Shown: positions 20,048-29,013, counted from the first letter of the stretch. The stretch: 64,000 bases of DNA from Sulfuriferula plumbiphila (GCF_009938015.1 NZ_AP021884.1:1351501-1415500), one strand, 5' to 3'. Notes: generated from the letters alone by a model not told the origin. A program made the numbers and translations.

Positions 20048-20545
20048 ATGAGCAGAAGTCATCACGGTTTTACCTTGATCGAACTTGTCGTCGTCATCGC
20101 TATCATCGGGATTCTGGCGGCAACCGCCTTGCCGCGCTACATCAATATGCAGTCCCAGGCACGAGCGGCCAAGGCACAGGCGATTTTCGGATCAATCAGA
20201 TCGGCGGCCGCACTGGCGCGCGCCAATTGCATGGTGGATCTGGCGGGGCTTGTTGCATCTCCTACCTGCACCACCACGGGTGGAACAACCAACATGGACG
20301 GTACTGCCATTGCCATGGTTAACCAGTACCCGGCGGCAACTGCGACGGGTATTATTGCTGCGGCGCAACTGGATGCGACTAATGATGCGGTAGCCATCAC
20401 TCCGGGCGCGACTGCGACCGACCCGATATTGATCGACATCGACGGAGGCACTTCGCCGAACTGCCGGATTTCTTATACCGCTGCAACCACCTCGAGCACC
20501 GGTCTGGTTGCGCCGCAAATCACGCTCTCGCGTACAGGTTGTTAA
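20048..20545 (+). CDS. mshB: MSHA-type pilin (MshB/MshA family)
   Basis: A 165-residue type IV prepilin. The short basic leader MSRSHHG precedes [24 protein letters not shown], with the +5 glutamate needed for assembly. Four cysteines in the globular part (ANCMVDL, SPTCTTT, SPNCRIS and the C-terminal cysteine) could form two disulfides. I chose the ATG at 20048 because GGAGG lies eight bases upstream; earlier in-frame starts would add a non-leader extension. It is the first of two pilins, matching the mshB-mshA order. Confidence 0.8.
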   Translation: MSRSHHGFTLIELVVVIAIIGILAATALPRYINMQSQARAAKAQAIFGSIRSAAALARANCMVDLAGLVASPTCTTTGGTTNMDGTAIAMVNQYPAATATGIIAAAQLDATNDAVAITPGATATDPILIDIDGGTSPNCRISYTAATTSSTGLVAPQITLSRTGC

Positions 20546-20648
20546 CAATATGTTGTGAGTGAATGCACGGGCATGTTTATTGCGGTATGCCCTGGTAAAA
20601 CTGGTTTTTTAATGAGTGGTTGGTTTTCTTATTAGTCAGGAGATAATA

Positions 20649-21044
20649 ATGCGCAAAGTACAAGCAGGTTTTACCTTGATCGAGCTGGTGGTGGTGATCG
20701 TGATTCTGGGGATTCTGGCAGCGGTGGCGCTCCCTAAATTTATCGACCTTACCGGCGACGCCTCGAACTCAGCAGTGCAAGGTGTGGCAGGGGCGCTTGC
20801 GTCTGCTTCCGCCATCAATTATGCGGCGAGGAAAGCCAATATTAATAACGGCATCGCCGTAACAGACTGTGGAAGTACCGGGGGAACCAATGGGACAGGC
20901 GCATTGCTGCAAGGCGGATTGCCCACAGGTTATACCGTAACTGCTGCTCCCATTGCCGCAGATACGACGGTTAGCTGTGTGGTAACTCTTACCTCGGGTG
21001 CAAACACCTACACTGCGAAGGCACCCGTCATCGGAATTTTGTAA
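20649..21044 (+). CDS. mshA: MSHA-type pilin, probable major pilin
   Basis: A 131-residue type IV prepilin with leader MRKVQAG and mature start [27 protein letters not shown]. The PKFIDL ending of the helix is characteristic of MshA. Two cysteines (TDCGS and VSCVV) bracket the C-terminal region, as in MshA. AGTCAGGAG provides a strong ribosome site for the ATG at 20649. It has its own 103-base upstream gap and is followed by a repeat rather than directly by a gene, consistent with high separate expression. Confidence 0.82.
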   Translation: MRKVQAGFTLIELVVVIVILGILAAVALPKFIDLTGDASNSAVQGVAGALASASAINYAARKANINNGIAVTDCGSTGGTNGTGALLQGGLPTGYTVTAAPIAADTTVSCVVTLTSGANTYTAKAPVIGIL

Positions 21045-21053
21045 AAGCACGCG

Positions 21054-21152
21054 TAGGGCGCAATAGCGCAGCGTATTGCGCCGCATGGGTGTCGATGCAA
21101 ATGCCGTAACCAAAGCACTGGCGCATTATGCCCTTCGGGCTAATGCGCCCTA
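21054..21152. repeat. Double-hairpin intergenic repeat downstream of mshA
   Basis: Two hairpins face each other: GGCGCAATA...TATTGCGCC near 21057-21082 and GGCGCATTA...TAATGCGCC near 21120-21149. The whole element begins TAGGGCGC and ends GCGCCCTA, an overall inverted repeat. It resembles REP-type elements common between proteobacterial genes and may stabilise the pilin mRNA or terminate transcription. Confidence 0.7.
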
Positions 21153-21212
21153 GCATTGTTAGCTGGTCGAAGCTTTCTCTGGGACAGGCAGCTATGGGAT
21201 TTATGGGCTGAT

Positions 21213-21713
21213 ATGCTGATGCAACTTGAACCATTGCCCCGGCAAACCGGCCTCCGTACAACCATGCCACAGCCCGCCGGCTTCACTCTCGTTGAACTGA
21301 TCGTGGTAATGATCATCATCGGCATACTCGCCGTTGCTGCCATTCCCCGTTTTTTCGATCGTCAGACTTTTGACAGCCGCGGGTTCAATGATGAGGCGCT
21401 GGCCGCATTGCGCTATGCCCAGAAAGCCGCGATCGCCCAGCGCCGCACGGTGTGCGTGGGCTTCAGTCCAACCAGCATTACCCTCACCATGGCTGCGCTC
21501 GCCGGCTCGTCAAGCTGCGATATCAATCTGGCAGGCCCGACCGGCACCAGCCCTTTTCAGGTCTCGGCACCCACAGGAGTGTCGTTTACCGGCACCCCGA
21601 TCCCGTTCCAGTTCAATGCGCTCGGCCAGGCCAGCAGCGGCCAAACCATGCAGGTGACCGGGGCGACAGGCAGCATCACGGTCGAGCAGGACACCGGTTA
21701 TGTGCATCCCTAG
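21213..21713 (+). CDS. mshC: MSHA minor pilin MshC
   Basis: A 166-residue minor prepilin. The processing region QPAGFTLVELIVVMIIIGILAVAAIPRFFD is typical, followed by a GspH-like globular domain with RRTVCVGFSPTSITL. The start is uncertain: ATG 21213 gives a 23-residue leader, ATG 21264 a five-residue one, and neither has a strong ribosome site. It overlaps mshD by 14 bases, as MSHA minor pilin genes usually do. Confidence 0.82.
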   Translation: MLMQLEPLPRQTGLRTTMPQPAGFTLVELIVVMIIIGILAVAAIPRFFDRQTFDSRGFNDEALAALRYAQKAAIAQRRTVCVGFSPTSITLTMAALAGSSSCDINLAGPTGTSPFQVSAPTGVSFTGTPIPFQFNALGQASSGQTMQVTGATGSITVEQDTGYVHP

Positions 21714-22266
21714 CCGATACCGCCAGGCCGGCATTTCCCTGGTTGAACTGGTGATGTTCATCGTCATCGTCGGCGTCGCGGTCGCGGGCGTGCTGTCGGT
21801 GATGAACGTCACTACCCGGCACAGCGCCGACCCCATGCTGCGCAAGCAGGCGCTGGCCATTGCCGAATCGCTGCTGGAAGAGATTGAGTTGCAGCCCTTC
21901 ACCTATTGCGATCCGGATGATGCGAATGCGGCGAGCGCGACAGGCGCATTCGTGGGCGTGAACGGATGCGCTGCCACTGTTGAGGCGCTCGGGCCGGAAA
22001 CCGGCGAAACCCGTTACGCCTCGCCGCAATTCGACAATGTGAATGACTACAGCGGATTCTCGATGTCGCCCATCGTGGATATTACCAATAGCCCGCTTGC
22101 CGGGCTCGGTGCATACACCGCTTCGGTCAGCATCACCCAGGCAGGCGCGCGCTTTTCCTTGCCTGCTGCAGAGGTGCTGCAAATCGACGTGCGGGTGATC
22201 TCCGGCGACACCGACATCACCCTCACCGGCTACCGTTTCCGCTATGCGCCGAATGCGGTGCCCTGA
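21700..22266 (+). CDS. mshD: MSHA minor pilin MshD
   Basis: A 188-residue minor prepilin. A basic leader ending RYRQAG precedes ISLVELVMFIVIVGVAVAGVLSVMN, with the +5 glutamate. KQALAIAESLLEEIELQPF, near residues 48-66, is the signature that follows the pilin helix in MshD. Two cysteines, in TYCDPDD and NGCAATV, are present as in homologues. The ATG at 21700 lies inside the end of mshC. Confidence 0.88.
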   Translation: MCIPSRYRQAGISLVELVMFIVIVGVAVAGVLSVMNVTTRHSADPMLRKQALAIAESLLEEIELQPFTYCDPDDANAASATGAFVGVNGCAATVEALGPETGETRYASPQFDNVNDYSGFSMSPIVDITNSPLAGLGAYTASVSITQAGARFSLPAAEVLQIDVRVISGDTDITLTGYRFRYAPNAVP

Positions 22267-22282
22267 TGAAATATCGACGGTC

Positions 22283-23086
22283 ATGATAAAATTTCAGCGC
22301 GGATTCACCCTGATCGAGGCGATTATCGTGATCACCCTCACCGGCATCATCGCCGGCATGGTGGCGGTGTTCATCCGCGCGCCGGTGCAGGGCTATTTCG
22401 ACTCGGCACGGCGCGCCGAACTGACCGACACCGCGGATACCGCAGTACGCCGCATCTCCCGCGACTTGCATCTGGCGTTGCCGAACAGCGTGCGCGTGAC
22501 CCAGGCTGGTGCCGCATATTATCTCGAGTTTTTGCAAACCAGTGGGGGCGGACGTTATCGAGCCGCGGTGGATAATAGCGGGGGTGGAAATATTCTGGAT
22601 TTCACCCAGCCTACTTCCACCTTCGATGTACTGGGCCCACCTGTCTCGACTGTGGCAGGCGCAAAGAACCTGGTCGTAGTGTATAACCTGGGCGTACCGG
22701 GCGCGGACGCTTATCAGGGTGACAACACCAGCCCGATTAGCGGAATTGCCGGCAACACGGTCACGATCAGTTCCTGGCTGTTCCCGTTTGCTTCCCCCGC
22801 CAACCGCTTTCAGATTGTTTCCTATCCGGTTACCTACGTCTGTGACCCGGGTGCGCAGACGCTTACACGTTTCTGGAATTATCCTGTCCAGGCCGGTCAG
22901 CCCACCAGCTTTGCCGCCGGCACGCCAAGCGCGCTGTTGGCCAGGAATGTAACTGGCTGCTCTTTTTCTTACGATACGCAGGTGATCACCCAGCGTGCGG
23001 GCCTGGTATCGGCCTGGCTGCAGATCACCCAAAGCGGCGAAAGTGTGAGTTTGTATCACGAGGTGCATGTCAGCAATGTGCCCTGA
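22283..23086 (+). CDS. mshO: MSHA minor pilin MshO
   Basis: A 267-residue prepilin-like protein. The leader MIKFQRG precedes FTLIEAIIVITLTGIIAGMVAVFI. The conserved RRAELTDTADTAVRRISRDLHLALPNSVRV block characterises the MshO/PulJ-like family. I chose the ATG at 22283 because it gives a normal short leader; the longer frame begins inside mshD. It overlaps mshP at its 3' end. Confidence 0.88.
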   Translation: MIKFQRGFTLIEAIIVITLTGIIAGMVAVFIRAPVQGYFDSARRAELTDTADTAVRRISRDLHLALPNSVRVTQAGAAYYLEFLQTSGGGRYRAAVDNSGGGNILDFTQPTSTFDVLGPPVSTVAGAKNLVVVYNLGVPGADAYQGDNTSPISGIAGNTVTISSWLFPFASPANRFQIVSYPVTYVCDPGAQTLTRFWNYPVQAGQPTSFAAGTPSALLARNVTGCSFSYDTQVITQRAGLVSAWLQITQSGESVSLYHEVHVSNVP

Positions 23087-23516
23087 CTGGAATAAGCCAA
23101 TAACCATCTGCAATGCCGGATGCCCAGCCCAGCGTGGTTTTGCCATCGTGGCCGCGATCTTCCTGGTAGTCGTGCTGGCCGCCTTGGGCGCGTTCATGCT
23201 GACTTTCTCGACAGTGCAGCACATTACCTCGGCACAGGATATACAAGGCGCGAGAGCCTACCAGGCGGCACGCACCGGTATCGAATGGGGCGCCTATCAG
23301 GCGTTGCGCAACTCAAGTTGCACGCCCAGCACGTCGTTAACGCCAGGAGGCACGCAGGCCGGCTTTGGCGTCACGGTTCAGTGCACCCGATTTGGCCCCT
23401 ATACGGAAGGCGGCAGCACGCTGCTCATGTACCAGATCACTTCAACCGCAAGCCAGGGTACGCTGGGCAGCGCCACCTATGTGGAACGGCAATTGCAGGC
23501 GACGGTGGGGAAATGA
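23067..23516 (+). CDS. mshP: MSHA biogenesis protein MshP
   Basis: A 149-residue PilX/GspK-like membrane protein. QRGFAIVAAIFLVVVLAALGAFML near residues 22-45 is the single hydrophobic helix; it lacks the +5 glutamate, as is common for this pseudopilin type. QGARAYQAARTGIEWGAYQAL is the family signature after the helix. Starts at 23067 or 23076 are both possible, inside the end of mshO. Confidence 0.85.
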   Translation: MSAMCPDWNKPITICNAGCPAQRGFAIVAAIFLVVVLAALGAFMLTFSTVQHITSAQDIQGARAYQAARTGIEWGAYQALRNSSCTPSTSLTPGGTQAGFGVTVQCTRFGPYTEGGSTLLMYQITSTASQGTLGSATYVERQLQATVGK

Positions 23517-23535
23517 GCGAAAGCGATTACCACAA

Positions 23536-26103
23536 ATGAAACGGCAAGTAAGCATGCTGTTTGTATGGCTCGGCCTCTGCCTGGCCGGCACGCACCCGTC
23601 CGCCCTGCTGGCAGCAAGTTACGTCAGCATTCCCACAACCTTTGTCTGGATCAGCCCCGCAGGGCACACCGACGCCGGCTGGTCGAACGGGAGCCAGTGC
23701 TCCCGGGCGTTCTACGGCGCGGCTGTGGACGACGACATCACTGCCCAGATTCCGCTCGGCTTCACCTTCAATTTCGGCGGTACCAATTACACATCCGTGC
23801 AGATCATGTCCAACGGGCGCCTACAATTCAACAACGGCTACTGTGGCTACGGCACGCAAAGCGTCGGGCCGCCGCGCACCTATCCCTATCCCTATCCGGA
23901 CAACAATCTGGTGCGAACCATGAAGGTGTACGGGGCGGACCTGGATCCCCTGCCCACGGACAGCAGCGGGGGGGGCACCACGACCTGCAGCCTGCCGGGT
24001 TGCCGCGTGACCTATGCATCGCTCGGGGCCGCACCGAACCGGTATTTCGTGGTGACATGGAGCAATGTGCCGGAATGGGGGGCTGTCGGCAGCTACTTCA
24101 ATCTGCAGGCAATCCTTTACGAAAATGGGGCGTTCGTCTACCAGTTTGGCCCCAGCAACAATCCTTCCCGGGGCATGGCACAGATCGGATGGGAGCTGTC
24201 CAGAGCGGACTATGGCCTGGTCCAATACGCGAGCATTGGGGCCCTGGCGGGGACCGCGGTCAAGTTCACCCGGTTTGCGGCCGGTACCCTGGGTCTTTTC
24301 AACGCATTCGATTCCAATACGCCGCCCGGCTCCGTTGCGGGTGTGATCCAGACCAAGATAGCCGGTCAGCCCTTCAATCTGGATATCGTGGCACTCAGGA
24401 ACAATGGCACTCTGGACACGAACTACACGGGAGCCGTCCAGGTCGAACTGGTGGACGCCTCGAGCGGTGGAGCGTGCACCGGCCTGCCGTCGATCCTGTC
24501 CCTGGGCACGTTCACCTTTCAGAAAAGAAACAATGGGCGCCTGACCGTACCCAATATCCAGTTCAACGATGCGCGTGCCAATCTCCGGGTGCGGATCAGT
24601 GAATCCAATGGCAATGGCAATGGCAACAACACAAGTGTCGCCTGTTCCACCGACAACTTCGCCCTGCGCCCGGCCTACTTCCTTGTGACAGCTACCGATA
24701 CCGACTGGCAAACGCCCGGAACTGGCCGGGTGCTTAACAATACAGCGGTCTCGGGAGGTGTGGTGCACAAGGCGGGCCAGTCGTTCAGTGTGACGGCGAG
24801 CGCCGTCAACGCTGCGGGTGCCATCACGACGGGCTACCAGAATTCGACCCCGACGCTCACGGCCACGACAGTGCTACTGCCCAGCGGCGGCACGCTGGGT
24901 ACGCTGTCGGGGGGCGCCTGGAACGTCGCCAGCGGAGTGGCTGTCAGCAACAGCGCTGCGTATAGCGAAGCAGGCGCCGTTTCCATGCAAATGACGGATG
25001 CGGTTTTTGCTGCAGTGGACGCGATGGACGGCACGCCACCTTGCCAACTGACCATCGGCGATCAGTGTGACTCAAGCAACAATCCCGTTCCCTGGGTACC
25101 GGCTACGGCGGTCGGTCGCTTCGTGCCCGATCATTTCAGCGTGACGGCGAGCAATACGCCGGCATTCAAGACCTTCAACGACTCTGCCTGCAGCTCGCGT
25201 TCCTTTACTTATATCGGTCAGGGCTTTGGTTATGCCACCGCGCCGCAGGCGCTGATTACTGCCCAAAACGCTGCCGGAGCCACCACGCAGAATTATCGTG
25301 GCGCCCTGTGGCGGCCCGTGCCTGCATTTGCGTACAGCAGCCCTTCAGGGACACTGGATACCGGCCTGGCGACTACGCCGACCGTGGTATCCAACAATGA
25401 CGGCACCGGCAGCGAAAATGTCAACAGCACCGATCTGCTGGCTTATACGCGCAACCCGGCTACGCCCCAGGCCGCTTTCAATGCCAATATTTCTTTGAAC
25501 CTGAGCGTTACCGATCCCAGCGAGGCGGGTGTGGCTGGAAACGGCACCATCAATACATCGGCGCCAGCGCAATTCAACGGCACGGGCAGCGGCATTGCCT
25601 TCGATTCCGGCAACGCATTCCGTTATGGCAGGCTCAAGCTGGGCAATGCGTTCGGTTCTGAAGCGCTGGATTTACCGATACCCATCGAAGCGCAATACTG
25701 GAACGGCACGGTTTTTGTTACCAACGATTTGGACAGTTGCACTTCCCTGAATGCGGGCAATATCGCTCTCGGCAATTACAGGAAGGGGCTGAACGCAACC
25801 AATATGGGGACGAGTCATATCAGTATCGGCGGTGCATTTGTTAACGGTAAAGGCAGTCTGAAACTGACCAGGCCATCGCCAGCTGCGCTGGGTAGCGTGG
25901 ACCTTGCCATTAATCTCGGCTCGGGCCTGGGAAGCATCGATCAGTCCTGCCCGGCATGGACAACAACGAGCAACGGGGCGGGCATGGCTTACCTGCGCGG
26001 CAAATGGTGTGGTGCCAATTACGACCGTGACCCAAAGGCGCGCGTGACTTTCGGAATTTATAAAAATGCAAATGATTTCATCTATATGCGCGAGATGTAT
26101 TAA
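23536..26103 (+). CDS. mshQ: Large MSHA surface protein MshQ
   Basis: An 855-residue exported protein with a cleavable signal peptide (MKRQVSMLFVWLGLCLAG..ALLAAS). The N-terminal 270 residues form a beta-rich domain with repeated tyrosine and asparagine motifs (SNGRLQFNNGYCGYG, PYPYPDNN). The C-terminal half is a DUF6701-type region ending ARVTFGIYKNANDFIYMREMY, typical of MshQ. It probably sits at the pilus tip or cell surface and is the last gene of the first msh block. I chose the ATG at 23536; the longer frame overlaps mshP. A polymorphic adhesin-like role is inferred. Confidence 0.82.
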   Translation: MKRQVSMLFVWLGLCLAGTHPSALLAASYVSIPTTFVWISPAGHTDAGWSNGSQCSRAFYGAAVDDDITAQIPLGFTFNFGGTNYTSVQIMSNGRLQFNNGYCGYGTQSVGPPRTYPYPYPDNNLVRTMKVYGADLDPLPTDSSGGGTTTCSLPGCRVTYASLGAAPNRYFVVTWSNVPEWGAVGSYFNLQAILYENGAFVYQFGPSNNPSRGMAQIGWELSRADYGLVQYASIGALAGTAVKFTRFAAGTLGLFNAFDSNTPPGSVAGVIQTKIAGQPFNLDIVALRNNGTLDTNYTGAVQVELVDASSGGACTGLPSILSLGTFTFQKRNNGRLTVPNIQFNDARANLRVRISESNGNGNGNNTSVACSTDNFALRPAYFLVTATDTDWQTPGTGRVLNNTAVSGGVVHKAGQSFSVTASAVNAAGAITTGYQNSTPTLTATTVLLPSGGTLGTLSGGAWNVASGVAVSNSAAYSEAGAVSMQMTDAVFAAVDAMDGTPPCQLTIGDQCDSSNNPVPWVPATAVGRFVPDHFSVTASNTPAFKTFNDSACSSRSFTYIGQGFGYATAPQALITAQNAAGATTQNYRGALWRPVPAFAYSSPSGTLDTGLATTPTVVSNNDGTGSENVNSTDLLAYTRNPATPQAAFNANISLNLSVTDPSEAGVAGNGTINTSAPAQFNGTGSGIAFDSGNAFRYGRLKLGNAFGSEALDLPIPIEAQYWNGTVFVTNDLDSCTSLNAGNIALGNYRKGLNATNMGTSHISIGGAFVNGKGSLKLTRPSPAALGSVDLAINLGSGLGSIDQSCPAWTTTSNGAGMAYLRGKWCGANYDRDPKARVTFGIYKNANDFIYMREMY

Positions 26104-26110
26104 GCACCAG

Positions 26111-26140
26111 ACGGCATTTTAATCACGGAAAACGCCGTTT
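26111..26140 (+). terminator. Possible terminator after mshQ
   Basis: ACGGCATTTT (26111-26120) pairs with AAAACGCCGT (26129-26138) except for one A-C mismatch, with an 8-base loop and a short T run. It lies eight bases after the mshQ stop and before the mshI block, so it probably divides the locus into two transcription units. Confidence 0.4.
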
Positions 26141-26198
26141 AAACCAAAGGGTGATTTTAAAGACCAGCCGGGTTTCAATACAGGAAAGCAAAAGTCGA

Positions 26199-26227
26199 TT
26201 GACAACAATGGCTTATTGTTTTAGTTT
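26199..26227 (+). promoter_or_regulatory. Possible promoter of the mshI block
   Basis: A perfect TTGACA (26199-26204) is followed 17 bases later by TAGTTT (3 of 6 matches), within an AT-rich 140-base gap upstream of mshI. The -10 box is weak, so this is tentative. Confidence 0.3.
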
Positions 26228-26243
26228 CAAGTGGATTTTTTAG

Positions 26244-27206
26244 ATGGCTGTGGGCATGAGTTTATTCCCGAAAACAAAAAAAACCGCCGGCTGGTTGTCC
26301 ATCAATATTCAGGAGGATGGCGTTTACATGGCGCATGTTGCGCCTATGCCAGCAGCCCGGCCCCAGGTGGGGCTGACCGCTTTTTACCCTGCCGATAAAA
26401 CGCAGACCGCCGTCACACTGGAAAAGCTTGCCAAGGAATTGCACACGGATCGTTATGAGTGCACCAACTTGCTTAATCCTGGCGAGTATCAGCTGTTGTC
26501 CGTGGAGGCGCCGAACGTACCGCAGGACGAGCTTAAAACGGCTATCCGCTGGCGCCTGAAGGACATGCTGGATTTTCACATCGATGATGCGACCATCGAT
26601 GTGCTGGATATTCCGGGGGATAAAAACATACCCGAGCGCAAGGGTTCCATGTATGCGGTGGCGGCACACGAGCAATTCATCAAGCAGCGCCAGACGCTAT
26701 TCGAGCAAGTCAAGATTCCGTTGAGCGTCATCGATATCCCGGAAATGGCGCAGCGCAATATTTCAGCCCTGCTGGAGCCGGAAGATCGCGGTTTGGCATT
26801 GCTTTCCTTTGACAGCACAGGCGGGTTGCTCACCATCACTTTTGCCGGCGAGTTGTATCTGTCGCGGCGCTTTGAGGTGACCCTGGCGCAATTACTGCAA
26901 ACCGATATTGATCAGAAAAACGCGTGTTACGACAGAACCACACTCGAACTGCAACGCTCGTTCGATCATTTTGAACGGCAGTTCCGGTTCATTGCGGTCT
27001 CCAAACTGATGCTTGCGCCTTTGGGCGATGGCGGTTCCGGTTTGCAGGAATATCTGGCGGCGAACTTGTACATGCCGGTAGAAACATTGAATCTGGAGGC
27101 GGTGCTGGATATTTCCAAAGTGCCGGAACTGCAGCAGCTCCAACAGCAGCAGCTTTATTTCATGGTGCTGGGGGCGGCGCTGCGCCAGGAGGTAAAGGCT
27201 CTGTGA
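26244..27206 (+). CDS. mshI: MSHA biogenesis protein MshI (PilM-like)
   Basis: A 320-residue cytoplasmic protein with the actin-like PilM/GspL fold that forms the cytoplasmic ring of the pilus alignment complex. The DELKTAIRWRLKDMLDFHIDDATIDVLDIPG segment near residues 93-123 is the family signature. There is no transmembrane segment, so membrane attachment is expected through the PilN-like product of the next gene. The two genes overlap by four bases. Confidence 0.85.
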   Translation: MAVGMSLFPKTKKTAGWLSINIQEDGVYMAHVAPMPAARPQVGLTAFYPADKTQTAVTLEKLAKELHTDRYECTNLLNPGEYQLLSVEAPNVPQDELKTAIRWRLKDMLDFHIDDATIDVLDIPGDKNIPERKGSMYAVAAHEQFIKQRQTLFEQVKIPLSVIDIPEMAQRNISALLEPEDRGLALLSFDSTGGLLTITFAGELYLSRRFEVTLAQLLQTDIDQKNACYDRTTLELQRSFDHFERQFRFIAVSKLMLAPLGDGGSGLQEYLAANLYMPVETLNLEAVLDISKVPELQQLQQQQLYFMVLGAALRQEVKAL

Positions 27207-27841
27207 GTCAGCAGATCAACCTTTACAATCCGCTGTTCCGCAGGCAGAAGAAATATTTCTCGACCGTGACCATGCTGCAGGCGCTTGGTCTCACCCTGCT
27301 GGGTTCACTGCTGGTTTACGGCTATGCCTGGTATCGCACCTCGGAACTGGAACAGCGGTCTTTGCAGACCGCAGAATCCTACCAGGCCACGCAGGTGCGG
27401 CTGGCGCAGGCAACAGCCGCGTTTGGTCCACGCCAACCCAGCAAATTGCTGCAAGACGAGATCGTGCGGACGGACGGCCAAGTCAAGGCACGCCGTCAGA
27501 TTATTGACCTGCTGGGCAAAGGGGAATTGGGCAATACCCAGGGATTTTCGGAATATCTGCGTGCGCTTTCGCGGCAGACGCTGGGCGGATTGTGGATCAC
27601 CGGTTTCCATGTATCGGGCACGGGCAGCGACATGGCGATCAATGGCCGAACCCTGCAGCCGGAACTGGTGCCCGTCTTCATCAATCGACTGAAAAAGGAA
27701 CCGGTGCTGGCAGGCAAGACATTCAGCATGCTGGAAATGAGCCTGCCAGAGGCCGGAAAAGCGGCGGATGGAAAACCGGCGCCTCCCCCTCCGTATATCG
27801 AGTTCAGCCTGCGCAAGATGCAAGTGGAGTCTGCCAAATGA
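27203..27841 (+). CDS. PilN-like MSHA biogenesis protein (MshI2 type)
   Basis: A 212-residue bitopic membrane protein. QQINLYNP near the N-terminus is the PilN motif that docks into PilM-like proteins, here MshI. One transmembrane helix (about residues 24-42) leads to a periplasmic coiled coil and a ferredoxin-like domain. The start is GTG at 27203, overlapping the mshI stop (GTGA). It precedes mshJ with another four-base overlap. Confidence 0.82.
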   Translation: MSQQINLYNPLFRRQKKYFSTVTMLQALGLTLLGSLLVYGYAWYRTSELEQRSLQTAESYQATQVRLAQATAAFGPRQPSKLLQDEIVRTDGQVKARRQIIDLLGKGELGNTQGFSEYLRALSRQTLGGLWITGFHVSGTGSDMAINGRTLQPELVPVFINRLKKEPVLAGKTFSMLEMSLPEAGKAADGKPAPPPPYIEFSLRKMQVESAK

Positions 27842-28554
27842 GCGCATGGAAAACACAATGGCAACGCCTGGCCGATCGCGTCGATGCGATGAGCTTGCGC
27901 GAACGCGCCCTGATTTTTCTCGCAGTCGCGATGGTGCTGATCGTGCTGGTGAATACCGTACTCATCGATCCTTTGCTGGTGCGCCACAAAAAACTGCAGC
28001 AACAGATCGCGCAGACACAGGAAAAAACCAGCGCGATGCAGACCCGAATCCAGACGCTGGTGAAGACCTGGAACGTCGATCCGGATATTGCCCTGCGCGC
28101 ACGGCTGGCGCAGTTGCGGGAACAATCCGAGCAAACCGGCAAAATACTCGAAGACATACAAAGCGGGCTGGTGCCCCCGCAGCGGATGCCGGCGTTGCTG
28201 GAAGATATTTTGCGGCACAACCGCTCATTGCGTCTGGTGGTATTGAAAACACTGCCGGTAAAGGTTCTGGGCGAGCCTGAAACTACCGCGGCCGGCAAGA
28301 CAGCAGGCCAGGCAGACAAACCCGCCCCGGCGCAGAAGCCCGCAACGCCGGGAAGTATTGTATACAAACACGGTGTCGAGATTACGGTGGAAGGCAGCTA
28401 TCTGGACCTATTGCGCTATCTGACGGAGATCGAGTCCCTGCCGTGGCACATGTTCTGGGGCAAGGCAGATCTGGATGTGGAGAAATACCCCAAGGTGGCG
28501 CTTACCTTGCGGTTGTATACCTTGAGCCTGGACAAGGCATGGTTGGCGATATGA
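27838..28554 (+). CDS. mshJ: MSHA biogenesis protein MshJ (PilO/GspM-like)
   Basis: A 238-residue inner-membrane protein: a cytoplasmic SLRERALIF segment, one transmembrane helix (about residues 24-42), a periplasmic coiled coil and a C-terminal domain with GVEITVEGSYLDLLRYLTEIE. It completes the PilN/PilO-like alignment complex. I chose the ATG at 27838, in an ATGA overlap with the preceding gene; the longer frame is a shadow. Its own stop overlaps the mshK ATG in the same way. Confidence 0.85.
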   Translation: MSAWKTQWQRLADRVDAMSLRERALIFLAVAMVLIVLVNTVLIDPLLVRHKKLQQQIAQTQEKTSAMQTRIQTLVKTWNVDPDIALRARLAQLREQSEQTGKILEDIQSGLVPPQRMPALLEDILRHNRSLRLVVLKTLPVKVLGEPETTAAGKTAGQADKPAPAQKPATPGSIVYKHGVEITVEGSYLDLLRYLTEIESLPWHMFWGKADLDVEKYPKVALTLRLYTLSLDKAWLAI

Positions 28555-28985
28555 TTACGCTAAATAAAAAGGCAAAAGGCAAAAGGCAAAAGGGGGACGA
28601 AGAACGCCAACGCTGCGCCGCCCGTTGCCTTCCCGTTTTTGCCTTTTGCCTTTTGCCTTTTGCCTGTCTCTTCGCGCCTTCGGCTTGCGCTGTCGATGCC
28701 CTGCAGGATCCGACGCGTCCGCCGGCTGATCTGTCGCAAGGGAATGCTGGAGCGCTTGTGCCAAGCGGCCCCCAGTTGCAGTCAGTGCGAATTTCCGCAC
28801 GCCAGCGCTCGGCCATTATCAGTGGCCAGCGCGTCAAAGTGGGCGATAAGCTTGGCGACGCCAGGGTGGTCATGATTACCGAAAACGAAGTGGTGCTGAA
28901 GGGTGGCAGCGGTTTGCAGACATTGAAACTTTTCCCCGATGTAGGCAAGCGCATCATCCTGCGCAGCCAGCACCCTGAATACTGA
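28551..28985 (+). CDS. mshK: MSHA biogenesis protein MshK, with a repeat-derived signal peptide
   Basis: A 144-residue exported protein of the GspC/PilP type that links the inner-membrane complex to the MshL secretin. The mature part begins near VDALQDPTRPP, a conserved start for this family, and ends with a beta domain (GQRVKVGDKLGDARVVMI). The start at 28551 is fixed by its ATGA overlap with mshJ. Residues about 6-40 are read through an inverted GGCAAAA/TTTTGCC array: the first arm gives KKAKGKRQKG and the second FAFCLLPFACLF, so a basic n-region and hydrophobic core come from the repeat. The C-terminal domain looks normal. Confidence 0.8.
   Translation: MITLNKKAKGKRQKGDEERQRCAARCLPVFAFCLLPFACLFAPSACAVDALQDPTRPPADLSQGNAGALVPSGPQLQSVRISARQRSAIISGQRVKVGDKLGDARVVMITENEVVLKGGSGLQTLKLFPDVGKRIILRSQHPEY
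28567..28665. repeat. Inverted GGCAAAA heptamer element inside mshK
   Basis: The left arm (28567-28592) has three GGCAAAA units and the right arm (28636-28665) three to four TTTTGCC units. They pair over about 24 bases around a 45-base interior. The element lies wholly within the mshK reading frame. Seven bases times three make 21, so the frame stays open and each 21 bases give the same seven residues (FAFCLLP). Confidence 0.85.
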
Positions 28986-29013
28986 TCGTCCCGGCAGGAA
29001 AAAAGGTAGAAAC

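Noticed and set aside
20569-20592. An attenuator hairpin between the two pilin genes
   Set aside because: GGGCAT and ATGCCC form only a 6-base stem with a 12-base loop, and the T run is 15 bases further on, so termination is not convincing.
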